Origin: Azolla pinnata
Lineage: Eukaryota > Streptophyta > Polypodiopsida > Salviniales > Salviniaceae
Direction: 5' to 3'
Length of the DNA: 35,251 bases
NCBI GenBank assembly: GCA_037176905.1
Contig: JBBBWG010001415.1
Span: 1-35,251 of the forward strand
Shown: positions 21,701-31,803 of the stretch, one piece after another
Layout of the letters: the number at the start of each line of letters is the position of its first letter
Numbering within the stretch: position 1 is the stretch's first letter
Position numbers and translations under genes: made by a program
The notes under the pieces: generated by a model
The model's database searches: none
Told to the model about the DNA's origin: nothing
What the model saw: only the letters and a program-made list of their open reading frames with translations

Positions 21701-24700
21701 CAAATGATCGCAATTGAGTCTTAAGTAACGAATCTTCAAATTCACACCCAACATCATGGATCGAATCACGAAATTTGTTACTCTTCAAAAGGAGCTAGTT
21801 TCCTTGGCTAGAAAGTCAACTGAAGCTGAGTTTGTCCATCGTCTACTAACAAAGTTGCCTGAGTCATTCTCAACCTTTTGTGATACCATATCTCTTCTTC
21901 CCAACACACCAAACATGAATACATTTATTGATATGCTTCAACACAGGGCCACAATAATAAAAAGTGCTCAAACCTCTCATGAAATGTTTCTCCATATCAA
22001 CAGTAAAGGGAAATGGAAGCACAATAACAACTCTTATAAATAACCGAATCTAAGATCAACAAATACAAGGATCTAACTTGCCATTATTGTGGATACAACG
22101 GTTACATTCAACCACATTGTTGGAAGAAGAAAAAAGATAGATAAGGTTAAGAAGACTCCTTTTACTGAAGCATCAAAATCAAATTCAGGACAGTCAACCA
22201 TAGAAACAGTTTTCCTTAGCGTTGAAGAACATTCTTCTCATTTGGTTGGACTGATTACTTCAACAATTGATGAGTGGCTAGTAGATAGTGGTGCTACTGT
22301 ACACATGACTGAAGAAAAATCTATTTTGAACAATATTAAAACCAGTTCCTCCAAAATCTCCTTAGGAGATTCTTCAACCCTTGAGGTTTCATGCGTGGGT
22401 GATGTGTTCCTTAACACTTCTTCAAATGATGAACCTACTATTCTTCAAGATGTGTTACATGTACTCCACATCACCGCCAACTTACTTTCAGTCTATCAAA
22501 TCACCGAGCAAGGTTATGGTGTCTACTTTGATAGCTCTGTTTTGGAGGTCATTGACACTAATAGTCGACAAATCGTAGCTAGTGACACACAAGAAGGTGG
22601 TTCATACTGGTTTAAAAGTTCCACCAGTCTCATGGAAAAGTCAGAATGTCATCTTCTTCAAGTACTTCAAAATCATCACGCCTTGCTGGCACATGAAGAT
22701 CCCACATTGTGGCATGCTTGGTTTGGTCATCTCAACTATGACTCTTCAAAAACTCTCCTCTTTGCAACTCGTTGAGGGTCTTCCTCGTTGTAAAACTCCA
22801 AATACCCCATGTGGCACACAAGAAGGGGGTTTATACCATCTTAAAAGTTCCACTGGTCCCATGGAAAAGTCTCATCTTCTTCAAGTACTTCAAAGTCATC
22901 ACGCCTTGATGGCACACAAAGATCCCACATTGTCACATGCTCAGTTTGATCATCTTAACTGTGCCCTTTTCAAAACCCTCCTCTTTGTAACTTGTCAAGG
23001 GCCTTCCTCATTTTAAAACTCCAAATACCCCATGTGTTGCTTGTCTTCATGGCAAACAACATCGAGAACCTTTCCTTATCAAGCCACTAATTGTGCAACA
23101 TCTATTCTGGAGTTACTGCACATGGATCTTTGTGGTCTGATCAAGAACACTACCCTTGGTGGTGCACGTTATTTCATGCTTATAGTTGATGAATCTCACG
23201 TAAGGTTTGGGTTCACCTTGTCACAGAAAAATCGCAAGCTTTCTCCAAATTTGAATGGGTTTTTCTTGTCGAGAATGAGACATTAATGAAAATTCAAAAG
23301 ATCGAGTCCAACAATGGTGGCGAGTTTATCTCACAAGCTTTCCACCATTTTCGGCATTGCTCACCAATTTTCTACACCGAATACTCCTCAACATAATGGT
23401 GTGATAGAAAGGAAGAACCGGACAGTCCAAGAGATGACCCATACTATGCTCACTCAATCCGATCATCCTCTCTCGTTTTGGGGCAAACCTGTAAACACAG
23501 TTGTCTACATTATCAACCACTGCCCAACTAAAGCAGCAGCTGAAATGACCCCTGAAGAGGCATTTACAAGTGTAAAACCATCAATTTCTCATTTAAAAGT
23601 CTTTTGTTATGATGCTTATGTTCATATTTCATATAATAGAAGGTCTAAATTTGAGCTCAAAACCAAGAAATACAAGTTCCTTGGTTACAGCACACAATCT
23701 AAAGCTTACAAGTTATGGTCTCTAGAGTCGAAGTCTTTAGTTATCTCTAGAAATGTTCATTTTCAAGAGTCAAAATTGGATGAACCTATGACACAACCTG
23801 AGTTCACCATTGAAATCCCAACTACTCCAGAATCTCCTATTCTAACTGAAGAATTGATCTCACCTCCAAGCCCATCTCCTACTTCTATCCTCATTCAAAC
23901 TTCAACTCAACATCAAACTCAAACTCCAACCCAAAACTCTCCACCGCTTCCACCACTTCCAAAGTGGCTTAAGGCTACTATTCATGATTCCAATCTCTTG
24001 AATGCTCAACTTTATGAGTATACAACCGGTTCTGCTACCGACAAAACAAGAACACAGAAATCCCAACAACCTCTTCACTCATGCAACCCTGTCTTACTAT
24101 CCGTAGTTGTGCAATCATAAGAACCCATTACAGCAAAAGAAGTTCTCACTCTTCCAAAGTGGAAAGAGGTAATGGAACTTGAACTTAACTCCACTGAGAG
24201 AAATCATACATGGGAGCTCGTCCCTTGACCTCAACATACACAAGTCATTGGACTAAAGTGGATTTTCACAACCAAGTACCATGTTTATGGTACTTTGGAT
24301 AAGCATAATGCACACTTGGTTGCAAAAAGGCTATTGTCAAATGAACGGAGTGGACTAAGGAAACTTTTGCTCCAACAACAAGGTATACTTCTATTTGATG
24401 TATTCTTGCACTTGTTGCCCATTATAAATGGCCAATATTTCAAATGTTCAAATGGATGTCAAGTCAACCTTTCTTAATGGTGACTTGAAACAGGAAGTTT
24501 ATGTGGAACAGCCTTTAGGTTTTAAGCTTTCAAATCAGGAAAACATGGTCTATAGGTTACACAAAGCTCTATATGACTTAAAACAAATTCCCAAAGCATG
24601 GTATGATAAAATTCATGCATTTTTTCTCCCTTGGACACAGTTCTGCAGAAAACATATCTCTATGTTTTCTCCCAAGATGGTTTATTATGCTTGGTCATAT

Positions 24701-27700
24701 TATAAATTTATATGTTGATGACCTTCTAATTACAGGGTCCCTTCCTTCTAAGATAAAGCAGCTCTACACTAACCTCAAAACCACATTTGAAATGACTAAC
24801 TTAGGACTTCTCCACTATTTCTTTAGTCAACATAGGTACCTAAGGCAACTCCTTGATACCTATGGCAAGTCAACTTGCACGCCACTTTCATGCCCCATGG
24901 ATCCAAACTCAAAGCTATCTTGTGAAGATGGTTCTCCCATATTTGAAGATATCACTAAGTATAAAAGGTTAATCGGTTCTCTTCTTCACTTAACTTACAC
25001 TAGGCCAAGCTTATCCTGTAGTGTGAGCATTCTTATCCAGTTCTTAAGTGCTCCGAGGAGAAGTCATTGGAAAGCAGTTATTCAAGTTCTTCGTACTTGG
25101 CAACCACACTCAAAACATGATCTTTCTTTCACAGGCGGCATTGAGCTTGTTGACTACTCAGATGTGGATTGTACCGGTGACATTGATTCTAGATTTTCTA
25201 CATCTGGCTATTGCTTTACGCTAGGCTCAGACTTAATATCTTGGAAATCAAAGAAGCAAAACTCAGCTTGTACTTCATCAATAGAAGCTGAATTTCACGC
25301 TTATTTGGATACTTCTTGTGAGTTTTGGATAATGCAACTATTCTACCATATTGGTATTTCACAAAACTCTCCTATTCAAGTTTTCAATGACAATCAAAGT
25401 GCTTATGCATTGGCACATAGCTCGGCATTCCATGGTAGAATGGAACACGTTTAAGTGCACTACCACTTTGTTCATGAACTAGTGCAATCACAAGTCATCA
25501 AATTAGTCTATTGTCTTCATGAAAATGTGGCTGATTTGTTTACTAAGCCACTTCCAAGGAAAACCATCAATCAACTCCTGGATCAACTCAATGTTGGACC
25601 ACTGTTCTGGAGTTGAGAGGTGTTGGAGGTTGGCCACTCCAGCTCTACACACTCTCTTCTTCAGCTCTTTATTATTAGGTATTACTAGAAGCCATGCAAC
25701 TAACCCTTTCTATAAATTAGGTGATTCCATCCTTTCATTGATGTAAGGAATTTTCTACTTTCTACATAGTATTCAAGCATTCCTTGATTCCATTCTATTT
25801 CTTGTTTCAGCCTATTCTGCTGCAATCAACATTTTTCACACACTACCAGATCTATGATTTTCTTGCTGGTATTAAATAGGATTTCAATAAAGCTCGAGTA
25901 CCACGTTTCAATGAAGAAATCTCCATTTTCCTTGCTGAATAAAATTTAAGACAGGCAATGTTGGAAGTAGTGAACACTATTCAATAAAGTAACTATGGTA
26001 TCTAGGAATTGAAGGAACAATACAACATAATCATGATATGGACAGTCTACTTTGCAGCTACTATAAGACGTCACTACACACTTAGAGACAAATATTGGCA
26101 ACTTCCTCGAGACTTTTCACTTTTAGTTTAGATTGGGGTACGCAAAAAACAAGTCAGACACACATGAATACTTACAGTCAACTGAAAACAATGTTTTCAA
26201 ATAGAAGCACTCAACCACGAAGACAAACAGAACTAGCAAGGTATAACTACATCAACATAGTGAGGCTTCTATTTCCATTGGATAGTATTTCAGATAACTT
26301 GGCCCATTAACTACGGAGCTACAGATCACATGACTCATCAAGCTTCTTCTTCACTACCATCTCACATTGTCAAATTATACCATTGGAAAATCAATTCTTG
26401 TCTTGGCTGAAGACTCGTCTCATAACAAACAAAATGGCTATATCATCATGGGCACAAGTATATCTCTTTTAGGACACTTATGGTATTATTTCCATCTCTT
26501 TTTTCAGGATAAGCAAAAAGATTTCCAAAGAACTTATGAAATCACAAAATAAAAAAACAAGTTTTTTTATCAGCTTTGCTCACCATTTAGACCTCTCTTA
26601 ATTTAATCCATAGTTATCTATAGGATCTAACTACTGTTCAAAGATCTAGATGTGTTATCACATTTAATGATGATTGTTCTAGATTAACTTGGTGTTTTTT
26701 TGTGAAAAGAAATCTAACGTTGATTGAATTATTCCAGAATTTTTAAATCAATTTGAACTTAGTATAAAACAATTTGGATCAAACAATACCTATAATTATT
26801 TTAGCAAGTTAATCAGATTTTGCCAAAGGAGGATCTGGCATATGAGTCATCATCAATAAATACTTCCTAACAAAATGGAATGGCATAGAGAAAGAATGGG
26901 AATCTACTTAATTAAGTAGGTTTTCTCTCTTAAATTATCTAAAAGCATTGGGAAAGGCCATGCTATCCTTACAGTCACATATCCTTACTAGTTAGATGGA
27001 GAGTCTATTACGAATGATTATGACCTTCATATAGTAGTTAATTTTCCATCTTTATCAAAGTCAGTCTATAGTAATCCTAGTCACAATTCCATAACTAGCT
27101 CAAAATATAATATGGACCATAAATCTTAGGCGCCTCCATAGCTTACTAGTGAATCTTGTATAATACAAAAAGATATAGATTTACAAGGCTACAACAACCA
27201 GGAACAAATGGAAAAGGCTAAAGACTCATTGAATAGAAAGAGTTTCTTCAATTCTATGTGACTTAACTCCAACAGTTTTGTCGCTTGGTACCAAATCCAC
27301 AACTCCAAGTACTTAATACGCTATTACATCTTTGATAAGATCATCATTTTCTTTCATTCCAAGCATCCTGATTTTCTTAATCTATTTATTAAATGCCATC
27401 ACGTTTGCCCTTTCTCTTATCAACCATTTTCTTTCATTCCAAGCTTCCTGATTTTCTTAATCTATTTATTAAATGCCATCACTTTTGCCCTTTCTCTCAT
27501 TCCAAGCTTTCTCATTAGTTTTATCCATTTACTTATTGCCACCACTTTTTCCCTTCCAAACGATTTAGGTACCTCCTCTTTCACCTTTCCCTTGATATTC
27601 CCATGTAGTGCCATGATGAATTTATCACACTTCTAAACTCAGGTAGGATGTGATAAGCTACTAAGTCTTCCAACCTTTTATATTTCCTCTTTGTACCCTT

Positions 27701-29681
27701 GTCTCACTCTCCTTATTTACAAGTAGCTTCTGGACTTTCATGCTTCTAAGATTGGGTTAACAAAGCCTCTTGAAAACATGTTTTCACCCCACCCAACAAA
27801 AGATTTACAAAAGGTTTTCAGCATGTTGAGAACAAATCTTCAAACCATACACAAATTAACTCCATTTGTCCCAGTGAACTCATTAGAGAGATTCATAGTG
27901 ATTGTCTAACGACCAATCACAGCAATATGTAGAAATACAAACAACCACTAATTATACAGCAGGAATACTTAGCCTTGATTTGGATGGAACAAGCAGTCCT
28001 CGTTACACTCAACATGATACTTGGGTGGTGCACCAGAAGCTGCTATTCACAAGAGTTGGCCTCTCAACAACCTAGCATAAGATTCACATCACCCAATACA
28101 CAATACTTCTTCCTCTACTTCTATAAATGTAGGAGGCCACTGCCTCGTAGATTAGCTAATATGCAAACTGCATACTGCCATGCGTCATTTATACAGCATC
28201 CCAGGGTCTTCTTTTGCATGTTATGCTGTATTTTCCAGTTCTTGGTATGTGGATGGTCGAATCCATCTTCCACATGTTCAGCAAAGTTGTATCTCATCAA
28301 GTTAACTTTAAAATGAGCCATTGGTGATTGAAATTCAACGTTCAGTTGGAAACATATGGCCCAAACTCCAGTTGAGTATCATAATAAAGTTTGGATCCAC
28401 TAAAATTATTAGATGCTCTTTGAGCGCTTCATCAACATTGTCTCCAACACTTGGCTGCCCTTTTGATGGTGATTCCAATACACATTGTCTTTGGAACTGT
28501 GATCTTATGGAAAAACTCAATTATGTGTGCTTGCCACTGTCTTCCATATATCAAAATAGAAGTTAATTCCCTGTGGAAGAACTATGGAAACCCTAAACTA
28601 GGATAACCAACTGATGTCTCTGTAAAACGGCAATCCCCTTTACATACATGACTACATTGGGCCTCTATGCACTGCAAAATTTTAACTTTTTATGCTACAG
28701 CCTTCACGTGATCCGCGGAATTATCTGTGCAAAAGTCAAATGTTGGCCAAATCTGTCTGTTGGAATCCATTTTATACAAATATTATTATTTGCAATGCTT
28801 CCTAATATGATATTTGGACATTTATTATTAATTGACGGGAATCAGTTAGTATTAGATTGGACATATATGACCTTGTGATATACGAAATAAACATCATGAA
28901 AAACTTTTGAAGTTTCAGCTAATATGATGATGTACGAAATTTCCATGACGAAATTCCTTTCCTACCCCTAAGTGTTCTCCTCCATGAAATGAGTGTATCA
29001 ACTCATGTTCTTAAGGTTAACTTGTGCGTTCCAATGGGAAATCATCCCAAGAAATAACCAGTAATAGGTGACGAGCCTCCTCCTTTGTGACAAGCCCGAG
29101 AAAGGAGAGTTCTTTAGGACTAGTAACATTTACAATTGGTCTTTCCTAAGCATGTATCTTGCAAGTGACTAAAATGAAGTTATGATCTGAGAGAGTAACT
29201 GTTAGAAAAGATGAACGACATCCCAAAGAGAAGGTTGGATAACAATGTCAATGAAACAAACCATACACACATTTACTGTTTCTTTTTTCCAGAGCAGGCA
29301 AAGCCGTGGCTTGCAGCAGATGAAAATCTAAGACTTGTAACATCAAACCATAGAATCAGAGATGGGGAAGGATGGAGGGACCTGAGCCAATAGCAGCTTC
29401 TGTAAGTGGAGTTTCTTCTGGACGACTTTCCTGTACCCTGTGAGTGCGCAGAGTAGCATATGGCACAATGAATTATGACGATCCCAAATCTAGACGCGCA
29501 CGCACAGCCACACACACGCATATATATATATATATATGCATACATGCTCTACAACCAACTTACTGTCATCGATGGTCATGCGGTACGGGTGGTCGGTGCC
29601 ATCAGTGCCTGAAGGTCTCCCGCCCCCCCAACTGCTCAAGGAAGCGGAAGCGGAAGCAGCAGCAGAAGCTCGAGATCGCAT
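18732..29681 (-). CDS. Jagunal-like four-helix ER membrane protein with a giant intron
   Basis: Six minus-strand exons: 29681-29564, 29437-29382, 19421-19298, 19227-19121, 19013-18935, 18805-18732. All junctions are GT-AG, phases agree (1,0,1,0,1), and 558 nt give 185 residues and a stop. The N-terminus is Ala/Ser-rich and then reads GRPSGTDGTD (21-30). The GTDG(S/T)D block and the small four-helix layout are those of Jagunal (animal JAGN1), an ER protein of the early secretory pathway. Hydrophobic spans: about 50-72, 82-101, 108-130 (LVLALMPLISG) and 156-180 (EIIGVVVQIFEILASLSLL), with a basic tail RKRS. Introns are 126, 9960, 70, 107 and 129 bp. The 9960-bp one holds the Copia elements. Exon junctions and frame are intact, so the gene is probably expressed. 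The family call rests on motif memory, not a search. Confidence 0.75.
19607..19632. repeat. (GA)n microsatellite in intron 2
   Basis: A short GAGAGGGAGAGAGAG run. It is too imperfect to be more than a minor marker. Confidence 0.85.
19683..20810. repeat. Diverged tandem duplicate of a ~450-bp block in intron 2
   Basis: About 19688-20125 and about 20348-20805 align in order: CCATCTT(A/G)CAATGT, CACATCCA(C/T), GTGCAAG, CCAG(C)xATCTG, TGTTTGTT(C/A), and GCAAAG...ATACACA(G/A)TC(C/T)ATAAC. The copies are diverged and have indels. On the minus strand, short open pieces occur but no domain is recognised. The right copy ends at the Copia target site. Confidence 0.6.
20813..21077 (+). repeat. Copia 5' LTR
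   Basis: 265 bp ending TTTCTCA, followed by CA and the primer-binding site. It starts AGTTGGAGG where the 3' LTR has TGTTGGAGG, so the terminal TG has decayed. Compared with the 3' LTR it carries about 45 extra bases around 20860-20925. Confidence 0.88.
21080..21095 (+). other. Primer-binding site, tRNA-Met type
   Basis: TGGTATTAGAG matches the plant Copia consensus TGGTATCAGAG with one change, two bases downstream of the 5' LTR. Confidence 0.85.
21332..22145 (+). pseudogene. Copia gag region, interrupted
   Basis: It starts MASHTTIVSSSIPQLP and carries LDGNNYLDWEIQIKTLL and ATNELWAAIKSRYHRANHAQ-type Copia gag blocks. A TAA at 21722-21724 ends the first frame. The reading continues in another frame through 22043. 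A zinc knuckle CHYCGYNGYIQPHC is visible at about 22080-22120, with the usual His of GHxxxxC replaced by Tyr. Confidence 0.8.
22250..25616 (+). pseudogene. Copia pol region (protease, integrase, RT, RNase H), broken
   Basis: Protease core is EWLVDSGATVHMT at about 22272. The pre-integrase LWHAWFGHLNYD is followed by a stop at about 22776. Integrase blocks are ELLHMDLCG (about 23113), ESNNGGEF (about 23304, second catalytic Asp changed to Asn) and, one frame over, PQHNGVIERKNRT with the Glu. RT has VQMDVKSTFLNGDL (about 24445) and YVDD at 24711-24722. After LGLLHYFF a stretch of family-typical sequence is missing before the HRYLRQLLDTYG block. RNase H has DCTGDIDSRFSTSGY, SSIEAEFHAY and, after an in-frame TAA near 25452, HENVADLFTKPLP to a final stop at 25614-25616. 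It cannot make a working polyprotein. Confidence 0.88.
22582..23039. repeat. 229-bp tandem duplication inside the Copia pol
   Basis: Bases 22582-22810 and 22811-about 23039 align end to end (GTG(A/G)CACACAAGAAGG, GTTCCAC(C/T), CATCTTCTTCAAGTACTTCAAA, AAACTCCAAATACCCCATGTG). The pre-integrase block is therefore present twice. The second copy carries its own substitutions, so the event predates most of the decay. Confidence 0.9.
25621..25838 (+). repeat. Copia 3' LTR
   Basis: 218 bp from TGTTGGAGGTTGG to ATTTTTCA, next to target repeat CACAC. The TG...CA termini are intact. It is shorter than the 5' LTR by one internal indel. Confidence 0.9.
25844..27240 (+). pseudogene. Older, heavily decayed Copia gag-pol relic
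   Basis: Block order is that of another Copia. IYDFLAGIK (gag), HTLRDKYWQLP (decayed zinc knuckle), YGATDHMTHQASSSLPSH (protease, compare DSGATDHMT, with Asp and Ser lost) and an FVKRNLTLIELFQNF block before the integrase core. Then RFCQRRIWHMSHH and LPNKMEWHRERMGIYLI match the FCxxxGIxHQxSC and PQQNGVAERKNRHLL blocks in disrupted form. It starts at the target site of the younger element, so the younger Copia marks its left edge. Confidence 0.7.
27345..27560. repeat. Tandem repeat, about 80 bp, 2.6 copies
   Basis: TTTTCTTTCATTCCAAGC occurs at about 27348 and 27428, followed both times by CTGATTTTCTTAATCTATTT. A third, partial and more diverged copy starts about 27498. It lies inside intron 2. 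Confidence 0.85.
27960..28600. other. Coding-like fragment of unknown origin
   Basis: Open frames exist on both strands (+ 27975-28316; - 28520-28335 and 28321-28121). The minus reading has protein-like blocks VDEALKEHLIILVDPNF and MAHFKVNLMRYNFAEHVEDG. The plus reading LDGTSSPRYTQHDTWVVHQK loosely recalls a Copia gag start. No splice sites link it to the surrounding gene. I do not recognise it. Confidence 0.3.
29518..29537. repeat. (AT)n microsatellite in intron 1 of the Jagunal-like gene
   Basis: About 10 pure AT units, inside the 126-bp intron between 29438 and 29563. Confidence 0.9.
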
Positions 29682-29730
29682 CCCTCCTCCTCGCAGAACT
29701 CGATTTCCAGTAGTGAGTTACAGAAGCTTT

Positions 29731-31026
29731 TGCTATTGTTACTCCTTTGTTGCCCCTTCTGATGAAGTTTTTATGTTTCTGACAATATGCGTGTGTGTTT
29801 TCAGTGATCGTGAACACATCTGAAAGCCTAAACTAGACTAATTGATGGAGGCATTTAAGTAGTACATATTTCTTCAATAATTCTTTCTGTTCATACTGCA
29901 TTCTCTCACTTATATTTCTCCATTGTTAATTTATACCATTCGATTGATTCATTTATCTCCTTCTAGGATGTGCTCAATTGTTGCTCCTTTTGATGAATTT
30001 TGTTATGCTGCCAACAATATGTGTGTTTGTATAGTGATGATCATAAACATATATGAAGCCCTAAACCGGATTGATGATAGACGCATGACTATATCTAAAT
30101 ATGTATCTCTTCAACTAGCCTTCTATTCTTATTGCTTACTCTTAGTTATATTTCTCCATTGGTGATCTGTATACTCTAATAAGTTCATTCATCTCCTTCT
30201 AGGGTGTGCTCCTTTGCTGCCCCTTTTGATGGTTATGTTTGAGTGATCATGAACACATTTGAAACTCTAAACCGGATTGATGATGGATCAGGCATATGAC
30301 TATAGGTAGGTACTTTTTTAACATTTCTAATTTTTTTACTTACTCTTGGTGATATTTCTCATTACTGATTTATATACTCTTATCGATTCATTATCTCTTT
30401 CTAGGATGCGCTCCTTTGTTGCCCCTTTTAATGAATTTTGTTATGCTTATGATGTGTGAATGTGCGTGCACATATGTGTCATTGTTTGTACAGTGATCAT
30501 GAACACATATGAAACCTTGAACTGCATTAGGTAATGTATATGTATTTCTTATTGCTTACTCCCGATTGTTGGTGATTTGTTATTTTGATTAATTCTTTCA
30601 TCTCCATTAGGATGTGTTACTTTGTTGCCCCTTCTGATGAAATTTGTTATGCCTATGACAATATTTTTGTGCATGGGTGTGCATGCATGTGCGTGTGTGT
30701 ACATGATCATGAACACATATGAGACTGTGAACTACTATAGGCAATGAGTGGTTTTTCTTCAAAATTTTTACTCTTATTGCTTACTCCCGATTGTTGGTGA
30801 TTTCTTACTCTGGTTTATTCATTCATCTCCATCTAAGATGTTTTAAGTTTGTTATGCTTATGACGATATTTGTGTGCATGGGTGTGCATGCGTGTGTGCA
30901 TGTGTGTACCATGATCATTGACACATATGAAACCTTGAACCGCTATAGGTAATGTATGATATTTTTTCAACCTTTTTACTCTTATCGCTTACTCCCAATT
31001 GCTGGTGATTTATTACTCTGTATTAG
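29731..31026. repeat. Six-copy tandem array upstream of the Jagunal-like gene
   Basis: Units begin near 29731, 29967, 30203, 30405, 30611 and 30837, so they are about 190-236 bp. A typical unit runs G(A/G)TGTGCTCCTTTGTTGCCCC, GATGAATTTTGTTATGC, (T)GTGTGTG, AGTGATCATGAACACATATG, ACC(G)GATTGATGATG, TTATTGCTTACTC, then TTCATTCATCTCC(T)TCTAG. Units are diverged, with later ones enriched in GTGCATG. The array starts about 50 bp upstream of the ATG, so it occupies the promoter and 5' leader region. Confidence 0.85.
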
Positions 31027-31300
31027 CCTAGCACTAAGACTATCTAAAGTTGGGTCGAATAGGTTGTACACGAATCGTAGAGACTCATACTCCGACTGGT
31101 ACACATAGTTCGTATTAGATCGTACAAGACTTTCGATCATAAGATTACACTTGGATGCTTTGTTGTGCAAAATAAACTCTATTACACATACAATTTCCCG
31201 ACCCCTTTACAATTTCTTTTCTCGGCTTTATATACAAGATTTGTGTCATTTTAGTTTACTCACGAATTGTTATTTGTTTACAAGTGTGTCGTTATATTCT
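31027..31300 (-). repeat. Possible LTR fragment
   Basis: On the minus strand, CTTGTATATAAAGCCGAG (TATA at about 31228) is followed by GTCGGGAAATTGTATGTGTAATAG and an AT-rich stretch with the feel of an LTR R-U5 region. No second copy or target duplication is available in the window. Confidence 0.3.
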
Positions 31301-31803
31301 TCGTACGTCTCGATTTATTCTCATAGTCCGTAATAATACGCTATAGATTTCAGTTATACACCTCGTACACTTGACTTGTACTATTACGACTTGCTCTTGT
31401 TGTCGTTGTCCTAATATTATGGACAACATTATGTCGTGCCTGTGGGACAGTGTCGTACACGTCGAACCCATAGTTGCACTAAAGAATAAAAACGTTTCTC
31501 GCAAAAAATATATGAGGTTGCTCATTCATTCCTTGATTAGCATGCTCAAAATGGACGGTTCCACAGTCTCGTCCTTATCTTCCTTAGTAGCTTCCATTGG
31601 GAGCAGTTGGTACTAAGCGGCTTTGTTATGGTTTGCATGTCTTCTTGAAGGCTATGAACAATATTTTCATGTTGTCCTAACAATTCATTTAACTTCTTTG
31701 TGGTGCCTTAGTGTAATTTGCATAAAATCCGTTGTTAGGTTTTGCTGCTACTTCACAATTAGCCTTATCCAACTTCTAAAAGCTTAGTCCCCATAGTTCC
31801 TGG

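Larger units (their letters stand above)
20813..25838 (+). mobile_element. Full-structure Ty1/Copia retrotransposon in the Jagunal-like intron
   Basis: Two LTRs (20813-21077 and 25621-25838) share long blocks: GTTGGAGGTT, CCATGCAACTAACCCTTT, TAAGGxATTTTCTACTTTCTA, TTCTGCTGCAATCAACATTT. The 5-bp direct repeat CACAC flanks the element (20808-20812, 25839-25843). A tRNA-Met-type primer site TGGTATTAGAG starts at 21080 and a purine-rich tract (GTTGAGAGG) precedes the 3' LTR. Order is gag, protease, integrase, RT, RNase H, as in Ty1/Copia. The coding region is dead (stops, frameshifts, a 229-bp internal duplication, a lost integrase Asp). Size of about 5 kb with short LTRs fits the Ale/Retrofit-like size range, a tentative placement only. 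Confidence 0.93.
19422..29381 (-). other. Intron 2 of the Jagunal-like gene (9960 bp), retrotransposon-filled
   Basis: Donor GCTCAG|GTCCCT at 29382/29381 and acceptor TGTTGCAG|ACTATT at 19422/19421 keep frame across a gap about 75 times longer than the other introns. It contains an intact-structure Copia (20813-25838) in the opposite orientation to the gene, an older Copia relic, a duplicated 450-bp block and a tandem 80-bp repeat. About 28600-29380 holds nothing recognisable. Confidence 0.75.

Noticed and set aside
25519-25746. 75-codon open frame at the Copia 3' end
   Set aside because: It is an alternate frame across the RNase H end and the LTR. The true frame reads HENVADLFTKPLP.
28121-28520. 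Extra exons of the Jagunal-like gene in the large intron
   Set aside because: Exon 2 joins exon 3 in phase 0 with a continuous family-like sequence. Including these frames would insert stops, and no acceptor/donor pair fits.
29444-29823. Plus-strand open frames over the Jagunal-like exons 1-2
   Set aside because: They are mirror frames of a spliced minus-strand gene whose exon joins are supported by phase and motif. They have no domain of their own.
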